NCBI GenBank assembly: GCA_902500825.1
Contig: CABVRX010000001.1
Location: forward strand, 1 to 64,000
DNA: 64,000 nucleotides
Reading direction: 5' to 3'
DNA from: an uncultured Nitrospira sp.
Lineage (GTDB): Bacteria; Nitrospirota; Nitrospiria; Nitrospirales; Nitrospiraceae
Made by a program: the position numbers and the translations under genes. Below the pieces are notes generated by a model, which ran no database searches, was not told where the DNA came from, and saw nothing but the letters and a program-made list of their open reading frames with translations. Below, one piece after another: positions 25,345-32,965 of this stretch (positions within the stretch are counted from its first letter, which is position 1; each line of letters starts with the position of its first letter).

Positions 25345-26413
25345 GGACCGGAGTAATAAGACAGAACCCGCGACCCCGAAACGCAAAGAGGAGGCGCGCA
25401 AGAAAGGACAGATCGCTGTTAGTCGAGATCTGTCGACCGCAGCAATTCTCCTGAGCGGCATCGGACTGCTGGCGGCCATGTTGCCGGTCGGCGTTCAGAA
25501 CATGACGGAGATGATCCGCCAAGGGCTCACGCTTTCGTTTCCTCTGGATTTCCACGAAGGAATGTCGATCGAGCAGGTGTATTCAATCGTCATGCACGCC
25601 GGCATCACCGTGGTGACGCTGAGTCTTCCGGTCGTGGCTGGCATTCTGGTGATGGGGAGCGGCGCGGCGCTGCTACAAACCGGGTTGCTGTGGCGCACAG
25701 AGGCCATTCAACCGGATGGCGCGCGCATCAGCCCAATCAAAGGGCTTTCCCGATTGTTCTCGCTGCGGTCTGTGATGGAGCTCGTGAAGGGGCTGCTCAA
25801 GATCGCAATCGTAACGGGCATCGGCTTTTGGGTGGCACGGTATGACGTGCTCCAGATTCCGGGTTTGATTGGGTTCGATATCGGTACCATCCTCCAAGTC
25901 ACCGGACGGCTCTCGTTGAAAGTGAGTTTGGCCGTTGCCGGGGCGATCGCGGTACTGGCCGGATTCGACTACTTCTACCAACGCTATGAGTGGGAACGAA
26001 GTCTGCGGATGTCGAAGGAAGAGGTCAAAGAGGAACACAAGGCCACGGAAGGCGATCCGCTCATCAAGAGTCGTGTACGGACCATTCAGCGGGAGATGAC
26101 GAAGAAACGCATGATGGCTGCCGTCAAAACGGCGGACGTGGTGATTACCAATCCGACACACTTGGCCGTTGCCCTGAAATATGACACCGCCACGATGGGA
26201 GCGCCGGTCGTGGTCGCCAAAGGAGCCGGCTTGGTCGCTGAACGCATCCGTGAGCTGGCGCGACATCATGGAGTGCCGGTCGTCGAGCATAAATTCGTGG
26301 CCAGAACACTGTTCAAGCTCGTCGACCTCGGCAAAGAGATTCCGAATGAGCTGTATCGTGCGGTCGCGGAGATCCTGGCGTTTGTGTATCGCGCCAGAGG
26401 GATGACTCCATGA
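25337..26413 (+). CDS. flhB: flagellar export switch protein FlhB
   Basis: 358 residues. The N-terminal DRSNKTEPATPKRKEEARKK is the family tag; four membrane helices follow, then the cytoplasmic domain with the self-cleavage motif NPTH (N272-P273), which lets FlhB switch from rod/hook to filament export when FliK signals. ATG 25337 overlaps fliR. The stop at 26411-26413 is followed within three bases by the second repeat copy. Confidence 0.96.
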   Translation: MAEDRSNKTEPATPKRKEEARKKGQIAVSRDLSTAAILLSGIGLLAAMLPVGVQNMTEMIRQGLTLSFPLDFHEGMSIEQVYSIVMHAGITVVTLSLPVVAGILVMGSGAALLQTGLLWRTEAIQPDGARISPIKGLSRLFSLRSVMELVKGLLKIAIVTGIGFWVARYDVLQIPGLIGFDIGTILQVTGRLSLKVSLAVAGAIAVLAGFDYFYQRYEWERSLRMSKEEVKEEHKATEGDPLIKSRVRTIQREMTKKRMMAAVKTADVVITNPTHLAVALKYDTATMGAPVVVAKGAGLVAERIRELARHHGVPVVEHKFVARTLFKLVDLGKEIPNELYRAVAEILAFVYRARGMTP

Positions 26414-26415
26414 AC

Positions 26416-26580
26416 AGGATGTTGAAAAAGGCCGCCAGCGGCGTTCTCGCATCGCTCAGAGGCTCAACGTACCGAGGCGTACGCCTCAGTACTTCGCTCG
26501 CTGCGGCCTTACCTGCGGAGAGGCGCGTCTCGGCGCGCCAGGGCTGGGCGGGTGAGAACAGCCGCCTTTTGGGGCATCCT
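26416..26580 (+). repeat. palindromic dispersed repeat, copy 2 (between flhB and flhA)
   Basis: Starts AGGATGTTGAAAAAGGCC and ends GGGGCATCCT, so the ends are again inverted (AGGATG/CATCCT). It is 165 nt, about 45 longer than copy 1 because of an extra GC-rich stretch (about 26513-26560). The first 97 nt agree with copy 1 except for about nine bases. It begins three bases after the flhB stop and ends 29 nt before flhA. A short open frame through it (26410-26625) looks non-coding. Confidence 0.85.
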
Positions 26581-26609
26581 GAAGTTAGTCCGCAGCCTGC
26601 TGGGGGATT

Positions 26610-28697
26610 ATGGCAACGGCAATAGAACCGGTGGAACGAAACCAGCTGATCAAGCACCCGGACGTCGTCATCTCCGTCGGGGTGGTCGCCATTCTCATGG
26701 TGATGCTGTTGCCGTTGCCTCGATTTGTACTCGATTTGTTGTTGAGCTTCGATATCACCTTGTCGGTCGTGATTTTGCTTGTCGGACTTCAAGTGCGGCG
26801 TCCGATCGAGTTCTCGGTGTTTCCGTCGGTCCTTCTCATAATCACCTTGTTCAGGCTGTCCCTCAACATTGCGTCCACGCGTCTCATTTTGCTGCATGGC
26901 AACGAGGGCGCAGGGGCGGCCGGCGAAGTCATTCGGGCCTTCGGGAACTTTATCGTCGGGGGCAATTACACAGTCGGCTTGGTCGTGTTCTCCATCCTCG
27001 TCATCATTAACTTCGTCGTAGTGACGAAAGGCGCCGGACGCGTGGCGGAGGTCGCTGCCCGGTTCACATTGGATGCTATGCCGGGAAAACAGATGAGCAT
27101 TGATGCGGATCTGAATGCCGGTCTGATCAATGAGGCGGACGCGCGCCGCCGGAGGCGGGAAATCGCCGAAGAATCTGATTTTTACGGGGCAATGGACGGC
27201 GCCAGCAAGTTCGTTCGAGGAGATGCCATTGCAGCCGTCATCATCATATTCGTCAACATCATCGGTGGATTGGCGATCGGTATCCTGCAACAGGGTATGA
27301 GTCCGGCGCTCGCGGCTCAAACCTACACGATTCTGACGGTCGGTGAAGGGTTGGTGGCGCAGATTCCCGCCCTGATCGTGTCGACGGCCGCCGGTATCGT
27401 GGTGACCCGCGCCGCCTCGGAAACGGATTTGGGAGAGGCGATGACTCGGCAGCTGTTGATGTCCTCCAAACCGGTGGGCATTGCTGCGGGTATTCTGCTC
27501 GCACTTGGATTGGTGCCGGGGCTTCCGCACGTAGCGTTCTTGGCGTTAGGGAGCGCCATCGCATGGATCGCCTATCACCTCCATCAGCAGGAACAGGTTC
27601 AAGCAACCCCGACTCCCACTCCTGTCGCTCCGAAGGCCGAGGAAAGCCTGACCCGAGTAACGCCGCTCGATCTCATGGAAGTCCAGGTCGGGTACGGGTT
27701 GATAGGACTCGTTGAGGGAACGCAAGGCACCGCGCTGCTCGATCGGATTAAAGCGCTCCGTCGTCAATTTGCTGAATCGATGGGTTTTGTCGTTCCCCCC
27801 ATTCATATACGGGACAATCTTCAGCTGCGCCCCAACGAATACGCCCTCATTCTGAAGGGGGTAGAGGTGGCGAAGGCCGATGTCTTGCCGGGGCATTTGT
27901 TGGCGATCGATCCAGGTACCGGCCAGCGTGGTTTGGTGCAAGGGATTTCGACAAAGGAACCCGCCTTCGGATTGCCGGCGCTCTGGGTTCCTGAAGACGC
28001 CAGGGAACAGGCTCAAGTGGCCGGGTATACCGTGGTTGATGCCAGTTCGGCGATCGCCACACATTTGTCCGAGTTGATTAAGCGTCATGGCCATGAATTG
28101 TTGGGACGGCAGGAAGTTCAAGCGCTGTTGGACGAAGTCGGAAAATCGCATCCGAAGCTGGTGGAAGAGCTCATTCCCACGATGTTGCCGCTTGGAACAG
28201 TCGTCAGGGTTCTCGGGAACTTGCTCAAGGAGGGCATCCCTGTTCGCGACCTCCGGTCAATCCTTGAAGCCATTTCTGATCAGGCCTCAACCACGAAGGA
28301 TGCTGAGGTTCTCACGGAATATGCAAGGCAGGCGTTGGCCCGGACCATTACCAAGCAGTATCAATCGCCAGACGGCAGTCTGCAGGTCATCACTTTGGAC
28401 CCCCGACTGGATCGGTCGCTATCGGAACAAGCGGCGGCATTGCCGCCAGGGGCCACGTTGAACCTTGATCCAACGGTCTCGCACAAACTGTTGACTGGAC
28501 TCAAACAAGCGGCCGAACGGGTCGCAGCACGAGGACAGCAGCCGATTGTACTCTGTTCACAGGTTGTTCGTCGCCATCTCCGTCGACACAGCGACCGCAT
28601 GCTGCATGCCGTTCCTGTGATGGGGCTCAATGAAGTGGATTCATTCGTCCGGCTACAGTCTTTGGATACGGTGCGGATTGATTTGGAGTTGGCGTAG
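26610..28697 (+). CDS. flhA: flagellar export receptor protein FlhA
   Basis: 695 residues, the usual length, with eight membrane helices in the first half and a large cytoplasmic domain. Family motifs include FSVFPSVLLIITLFRLSLNI, the FHIPEP-type block RFTLDAMPGKQMSIDADLNA, and NAGLINEADARRRRREIAEE. FlhA forms the nonameric ring that receives chaperone-cargo pairs such as FlgN-FlgK/FlgL. It follows the repeat and is followed after 16 nt by flhF. Confidence 0.96.
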   Translation: MATAIEPVERNQLIKHPDVVISVGVVAILMVMLLPLPRFVLDLLLSFDITLSVVILLVGLQVRRPIEFSVFPSVLLIITLFRLSLNIASTRLILLHGNEGAGAAGEVIRAFGNFIVGGNYTVGLVVFSILVIINFVVVTKGAGRVAEVAARFTLDAMPGKQMSIDADLNAGLINEADARRRRREIAEESDFYGAMDGASKFVRGDAIAAVIIIFVNIIGGLAIGILQQGMSPALAAQTYTILTVGEGLVAQIPALIVSTAAGIVVTRAASETDLGEAMTRQLLMSSKPVGIAAGILLALGLVPGLPHVAFLALGSAIAWIAYHLHQQEQVQATPTPTPVAPKAEESLTRVTPLDLMEVQVGYGLIGLVEGTQGTALLDRIKALRRQFAESMGFVVPPIHIRDNLQLRPNEYALILKGVEVAKADVLPGHLLAIDPGTGQRGLVQGISTKEPAFGLPALWVPEDAREQAQVAGYTVVDASSAIATHLSELIKRHGHELLGRQEVQALLDEVGKSHPKLVEELIPTMLPLGTVVRVLGNLLKEGIPVRDLRSILEAISDQASTTKDAEVLTEYARQALARTITKQYQSPDGSLQVITLDPRLDRSLSEQAAALPPGATLNLDPTVSHKLLTGLKQAAERVAARGQQPIVLCSQVVRRHLRRHSDRMLHAVPVMGLNEVDSFVRLQSLDTVRIDLELA

Positions 28698-28713
28698 CCA
28701 ACATAGAGACACC

Positions 28714-30057
28714 ATGAAGGTTAAGACATTTCATGCGCTCACCATGCAGGATGCCATGCGTGACATCAAGGAAGAGCTAGGGCCGGACGCCATCATCTTG
28801 TCGGCGAAAGAAGTGCGTGAGGGAGGGCGCATCTTACAGGCATTCAATCGACCGGTCCTGGAAGTGATGGCCGCCTCCGATCAAGACGGACAACACTTCC
28901 CTCAGCGTAGAGAAAAAGTGCACCCAGCTTCTCCTGTGAAACCGTCTGATGCAGGGGCCGATGCCGCGCTGTCTGCGCAGACCTTTCAACAGACCCTGCA
29001 AGGGATGCTGAAGCCGAATAGTGAGACGACGACACGGACCGTCGGCAAGCGGGCTGCCTCCTTGAAGAGGTCTGTTGTACAGGTGAAGCCGAAACGCCTT
29101 CCACATCTGCAGACTGTGATGAATGAATTGGGATGCCTCTTGGAAAATCTGTCGCGGGAGGACAGCCGGATGATCGAAGGCCGACTGTCGCCCATGCCGA
29201 TGTCGCTGTGCCGCCTCCTCATTGAGCAGGGGATGAATCGTTCCACTGTAGACGTCCTCTTGAAAGAGGCATGCAAGACCGAGCAAGCCGCCGGCCCATA
29301 TGACGATGAATCGCTTCGGCGCGCGCTACAGCGTGAAATCGCGAAGCGCGTACGAACGAGTGGGCCGCTTCAGAAAGCGGAGGGATATCCCTCCATCGGT
29401 CTCTTGATCGGACCCAGCGGAGCCGGGAAGACCTCTGCGGTGGCCAAGCTGGCGTCACATTATCGTCTCGAACAACGCAGATCCGTCGCCCTCATCACCT
29501 TTGACATGTATCGAGAAACCGCGGTCGAACAGGTGCGTCGGTATGCCAAGGTCGTGGGGGTGCCGTTTGCGTGTGCCGTATCGGCTCGACAGGTTCATGA
29601 AGGGCTTCGTCGCCATACACGGGTAGACCTCGTGCTGATCGACATGCCGGGTATCGGTCCGCGTGACTTGGCGTTGGCCCACGAATTGCGTCTGCTCCTA
29701 CCAAAGGAGGCCGTCACGACACATCTGGTCCTTCAAGCTTCCACCCGGGAGCAGGAGCTCTGTCGGATCACGAGGCGTCTCAGCGACCTTCCGCAGCTGC
29801 GTCTTCTGTTTACCAAGCTGGACGAAACGGAATCGTTCGGCACCATCTTTGAAGTAGCGCATCAAACCGGTGTGCCTCTTTCCTATTGGAGTATTGGTCG
29901 GCGGGTCCCCGGAGATATCGAGGTCGCCTCGTCGGAACGTTTGGCGGCGCTTCTGACCGCGGAACGCTCCGCCCAGTCTCAGCTGCTTGTCAATCGGTCG
30001 GTTCAATCATCGGAAACCGCTCCGGCATTAATGGGAGCAGGAACTCATCACGGATAA
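28714..30057 (+). CDS. flhF: flagellar placement GTPase FlhF
   Basis: 447 residues. The N-terminus MKVKTFHALTMQDAMRDIKE and KEELGPDAIILSAKEV are the FlhF start; a basic linker follows, then an SRP-type GTPase with P-loop GPSGAGKT (233-240, K239), ALITFDMYRETAVEQVRRYA and DLVLIDMPGIGPRD. FlhF sets where the flagellum is built, usually a pole, and recruits early basal-body parts. I start at ATG 28714; the open frame begins earlier inside flhA without homology. Confidence 0.94.
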   Translation: MKVKTFHALTMQDAMRDIKEELGPDAIILSAKEVREGGRILQAFNRPVLEVMAASDQDGQHFPQRREKVHPASPVKPSDAGADAALSAQTFQQTLQGMLKPNSETTTRTVGKRAASLKRSVVQVKPKRLPHLQTVMNELGCLLENLSREDSRMIEGRLSPMPMSLCRLLIEQGMNRSTVDVLLKEACKTEQAAGPYDDESLRRALQREIAKRVRTSGPLQKAEGYPSIGLLIGPSGAGKTSAVAKLASHYRLEQRRSVALITFDMYRETAVEQVRRYAKVVGVPFACAVSARQVHEGLRRHTRVDLVLIDMPGIGPRDLALAHELRLLLPKEAVTTHLVLQASTREQELCRITRRLSDLPQLRLLFTKLDETESFGTIFEVAHQTGVPLSYWSIGRRVPGDIEVASSERLAALLTAERSAQSQLLVNRSVQSSETAPALMGAGTHHG

Positions 30058-30076
30058 TCTGGTTGGAGGTCGTGAT

Positions 30077-30946
30077 ATGTCGATCGGAACAAGAAGGTCT
30101 GTCCTTGTATCTGAGGATCTGAGTCGGGAAGGTGGCTCGTCCACTCACGTCATAGCGGTCTCCAGCGGCAAGGGAGGGGTGGGGAAGTCCAATGTGGTCG
30201 CGAATCTTGCCGTTGCACTCACGAGGATTGGAAAGCGGGTGCTGATTCTGGATGCCGATCTCGGGTTAGGTAATCTGGATGTCCTCCTGGGACTGGTTCC
30301 ACGGCATACGATCGAAGACGTCTTGGTGGGCACACATACGCTCGACGAGATCGTGCTCAAAGGTCCGGGGGGCATTCATGTGCTCCCCGCCAGCTCGGGT
30401 GTCCCGCGTCTTACGGCACTGACGGAAGCCCAGCAGTTGATGATCCAGGAGCAACTGGCGCAACTCACCTCAGAGATGGATGTGTTGTTGATCGATACGG
30501 GCGCCGGCATCTCGCCGAACGTCACCTTCTTCGCTGCTGCGGCGGATGAGACGATGATCGTCGTCTCGCCGGAACCGACCTCGCTCACGGATGCGTATGC
30601 ACTGATCAAAGTCTTGTCCCGCCAGTATCGAGAACGTCGCTTCAAAGTGTTGGTGAATCAGGCCAAGAGTCCCCGTGAAGCCGCCGAGGTGTTCGGTAAG
30701 CTGGATGTGGCGGTGGATCATTTTCTTCATGTGACCGTGGAATTGGTCGGGGCGATTCCCTATGACGACTATGTGCATTTGGCGGTCATGCAGCAGAGGG
30801 CGCTCTCTGAGTTGTTCCCGGTTGCACCGGCCGCCCAAGCGTTCATGAGGCTGGCTCATCAAGTCGTCCAGTGGCCGAGGCCTGGTCTCCCCAAAAGTTC
30901 CGTGCAGCTGGTCTGGCAGCGAGCGGCAACTCCGGCCGGCAACTAA
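30077..30946 (+). CDS. flhG: flagellar number regulator FlhG (MinD-like ATPase)
   Basis: 289 residues. The deviant Walker A SSGKGGVGKSN (29-39, K32 as the signature lysine) and the MinD-like ILDADLGLGNLDVLLGLVPR and LIDTGAGISPNV mark FlhG/FleN/YlxH. FlhG counts flagella, usually by restraining FlhF and a FlrA/FleQ-type activator, so it probably links this operon back to the sigma-54 regulators at 246 and 5287. GGAGG precedes ATG 30077. It lies between flhF and fliA. Confidence 0.94.
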   Translation: MSIGTRRSVLVSEDLSREGGSSTHVIAVSSGKGGVGKSNVVANLAVALTRIGKRVLILDADLGLGNLDVLLGLVPRHTIEDVLVGTHTLDEIVLKGPGGIHVLPASSGVPRLTALTEAQQLMIQEQLAQLTSEMDVLLIDTGAGISPNVTFFAAAADETMIVVSPEPTSLTDAYALIKVLSRQYRERRFKVLVNQAKSPREAAEVFGKLDVAVDHFLHVTVELVGAIPYDDYVHLAVMQQRALSELFPVAPAAQAFMRLAHQVVQWPRPGLPKSSVQLVWQRAATPAGN

Positions 30947-30970
30947 AACGCGATCGTATATGGGAAGATC

Positions 30971-31720
30971 ATGAGCAAGACAGCCTTACCACGCGAGCAA
31001 AAATCCTTTTCGGCCCAGGGAGTCAGACGCGAACAACTTATCAAGGAGTTTGCCCATGTCATTCGCGCAATGGCCCATCGACTGGCCTTTCGTCTCCCGG
31101 CATACCTGGACGCCGAGGACCTGATCTCGGTCGGTACCATCGGACTCATGGATGCCATGGACAAGTACGATCCGACCAGAGAAGCGAAGTTCAAGACGTA
31201 TGCGGAGTTCAGAATCCGTGGAGCCATGCTCGATGAGATTCGTTCGATGGATTGGATTCCACGATCGGTTCATGAACGAATCGGCCTGCTCCAAAAGACT
31301 CACACGGCGCTCATGAGCCGACTGGGAAGGCCGCCGCAGGATGAAGAAGTGGCGGCAGAACTGAAGATGTCCCTGGAAGAGCTCGATGATTTCATTACGC
31401 GGGCCAGAGGGGCGGTGATGATCAGTGTGGACGATCTCAGTCTTCATGAACCGGACGGGCACAAAGTGGTCAAGATGTTGGCCGACACGCACACGCCGGA
31501 TCCTCTTTCTTCATTGGTCAACGAACGTGAACGTGCAGCGCTCGCCGGGGCCATTCAATCGTTGCCGGAAAAAGAACGGCTCGTCCTGACGTTATATTAC
31601 TATGAGGAGCTCACGATGAAGGAAATCGGCGAGTTGCTGAAAGTCACTGAGTCACGGGTCTGCCAAATTCATACCAAGGCCATCATCCGGCTGAAGGCGC
31701 ACTTGCAAAGCCCGAATTGA
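30971..31720 (+). CDS. fliA: flagellar sigma factor FliA (sigma-28)
   Basis: 249 residues with the sigma-28 layout: region 2 EDLISVGTIGLMDAMDKYDP, then FKTYAEFRIRGAMLDEIRSM with DWIPRSVHERI, and region 4 LPEKERLVLTLYYYEELTMK, EIGELLKVTESRVCQIHTKA. FliA directs late flagellar and output genes and is held by FlgM (43701) until the hook is complete. It ends the flhA-F-G operon. Four sites in this window fit a FliA promoter, the nearest just downstream at 31802. Confidence 0.97.
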   Translation: MSKTALPREQKSFSAQGVRREQLIKEFAHVIRAMAHRLAFRLPAYLDAEDLISVGTIGLMDAMDKYDPTREAKFKTYAEFRIRGAMLDEIRSMDWIPRSVHERIGLLQKTHTALMSRLGRPPQDEEVAAELKMSLEELDDFITRARGAVMISVDDLSLHEPDGHKVVKMLADTHTPDPLSSLVNERERAALAGAIQSLPEKERLVLTLYYYEELTMKEIGELLKVTESRVCQIHTKAIIRLKAHLQSPN

Positions 31721-31801
31721 TCGAAGCGGTTCTCCGACTGGTTCGGCTTGTTCCGTTGTATTCGTTGTGATGCGATTTGCAATGTCCTGTTATCGCCTGC
31801 C

Positions 31802-31829
31802 TTCAGTTCTGTGTCAGAAAAACCGATAC
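31802..31829 (+). promoter_or_regulatory. candidate FliA (sigma-28) promoter before the GGDEF-like gene
   Basis: TTCAGTTC - 12 nt - ACCGATAC. The -35 half differs by one base from the flgM site TTAAGTTC and the spacing is identical. Predicted start near 31836, so the open frame's TTG at 31748 cannot be used from this promoter. Confidence 0.55.
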
Positions 31830-31852
31830 CTCACAGGACGAGATCCCGACAA

Positions 31853-32791
31853 ATGCCTGATGTATTGAGTGGGAATTCTTTACATCAGGTCGGAAGGTTG
31901 ATCGGGCTTCCGGTCTATTCAGAATTCCAGTCCAATTCTCATTCAGCAGTCACGACAATGCATTTGAAGGTATCGCACCATGAGGTCTCACGATCGCGAC
32001 ACCGATCGTTTGCATGGTGGTGTGCCTCAGCAACGATGTGCGGTGTCAGCCTGGTGTGGATGCAGGCGACGCCGGCCGGTTCTGTGGACGTAGCTGAAGT
32101 CCTCTCCGTACAGCGTGTCGTCGCTTGGATTGGTCTTGTTATCGCTGCCGGATTCGGTATGGCCGGCCTCTTGTGTTGGCCGTATAGTCAAGACGTCACG
32201 CAACGCAAGCAGGGGAATTCGATCTCGGCGTATGACAGCGTCACCGGCCTCCCTACGCGGCGACTCTATCTTGCCTTGCTTGGCCAGGCGTTGAATAGAG
32301 CCGACGCCATAAGGCGGAACGTTGCCGTTTTGGTATGCACCTTGGAACAGTTCCGTCCGCTGTCCACCGCTTCAACCACACCAAATATGACGCTGGTCGT
32401 GCGAGTGCAAGCCGCTCGCATCAAGAGTGCCCTGCAGCCTCATGATGTTGTGGCGCGTCTGGACGAATACACCTTTGCCGTGATTGCCGACAATCTCGAA
32501 TCATCGAATGAGGCTCGATTGATCGCCGAGAAAATCCAGAAAGCGATCGCCCTTCCCCTATTGATCGAAGGCCAGGAATTGCTGATTTCCTGCCGGATCG
32601 GGGGAATCGTGGGGCCGCAACATGGAACTCATGCCGAGTCACTGCTTGATGCCGCATCACAAGCCCTCTCGGAGAGTCAAACAGCCGACGTGTCTATTGC
32701 ATTTGTGTCGGATCCCGCAACACCTTCCTTCTCGCCATCAAGCCATGCCTCTACAAGCCGAATGCGTCGCTACGCAGGTGCGCGGCATTAG
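31853..32791 (+). CDS. membrane protein with degenerate GGDEF domain
   Basis: 312 residues from ATG 31853 (AGGACGAG about 10 nt upstream); ATG 31958 is an alternative without a ribosome site. Two membrane helices (RSFAWWCASATMCGVSLVWM and VVAWIGLVIAAGFGMAGLLC) precede a GGDEF-like fold: DSVTGLPTRRLYLALLGQAL, then VLVCTLEQFRPL, and RLDEYTFAVIADNLE where the signature GGDEF should be. The catalytic Gly-Gly is lost, so diguanylate cyclase activity is unlikely; it may bind c-di-GMP or act through protein contacts. It lies just after fliA with a FliA-like promoter, so it is probably a late motility output. Confidence 0.6.
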   Translation: MPDVLSGNSLHQVGRLIGLPVYSEFQSNSHSAVTTMHLKVSHHEVSRSRHRSFAWWCASATMCGVSLVWMQATPAGSVDVAEVLSVQRVVAWIGLVIAAGFGMAGLLCWPYSQDVTQRKQGNSISAYDSVTGLPTRRLYLALLGQALNRADAIRRNVAVLVCTLEQFRPLSTASTTPNMTLVVRVQAARIKSALQPHDVVARLDEYTFAVIADNLESSNEARLIAEKIQKAIALPLLIEGQELLISCRIGGIVGPQHGTHAESLLDAASQALSESQTADVSIAFVSDPATPSFSPSSHASTSRMRRYAGARH

Positions 32792-32965
32792 CCTCGTTAA
32801 CACTGATAAGCCAATAGTACTGCCTAGCCTCCCCATTGCAGGGTTAGACACCTCAGCGTGTTCGGATGAGGATAGGCATATGGTTCCCTTCATTCATATC
32901 GGTCAGTTCGTGTCGGCACCGATCGCACAGAACGACTTGAGATAAACAAAAACAACAGGTGGCAT

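Noticed and set aside
26410-26625. Open frame of 71 codons between flhB and flhA
   Set aside because: It lies within the palindromic repeat, has no family resemblance, and the related repeat at 8123 does not preserve it as a gene.
26313-27530. 405-codon minus-strand open frame across flhB, the repeat and flhA
   Set aside because: It covers two certain genes and a repeat; its His/Arg-rich sequence is typical of antisense shadow.
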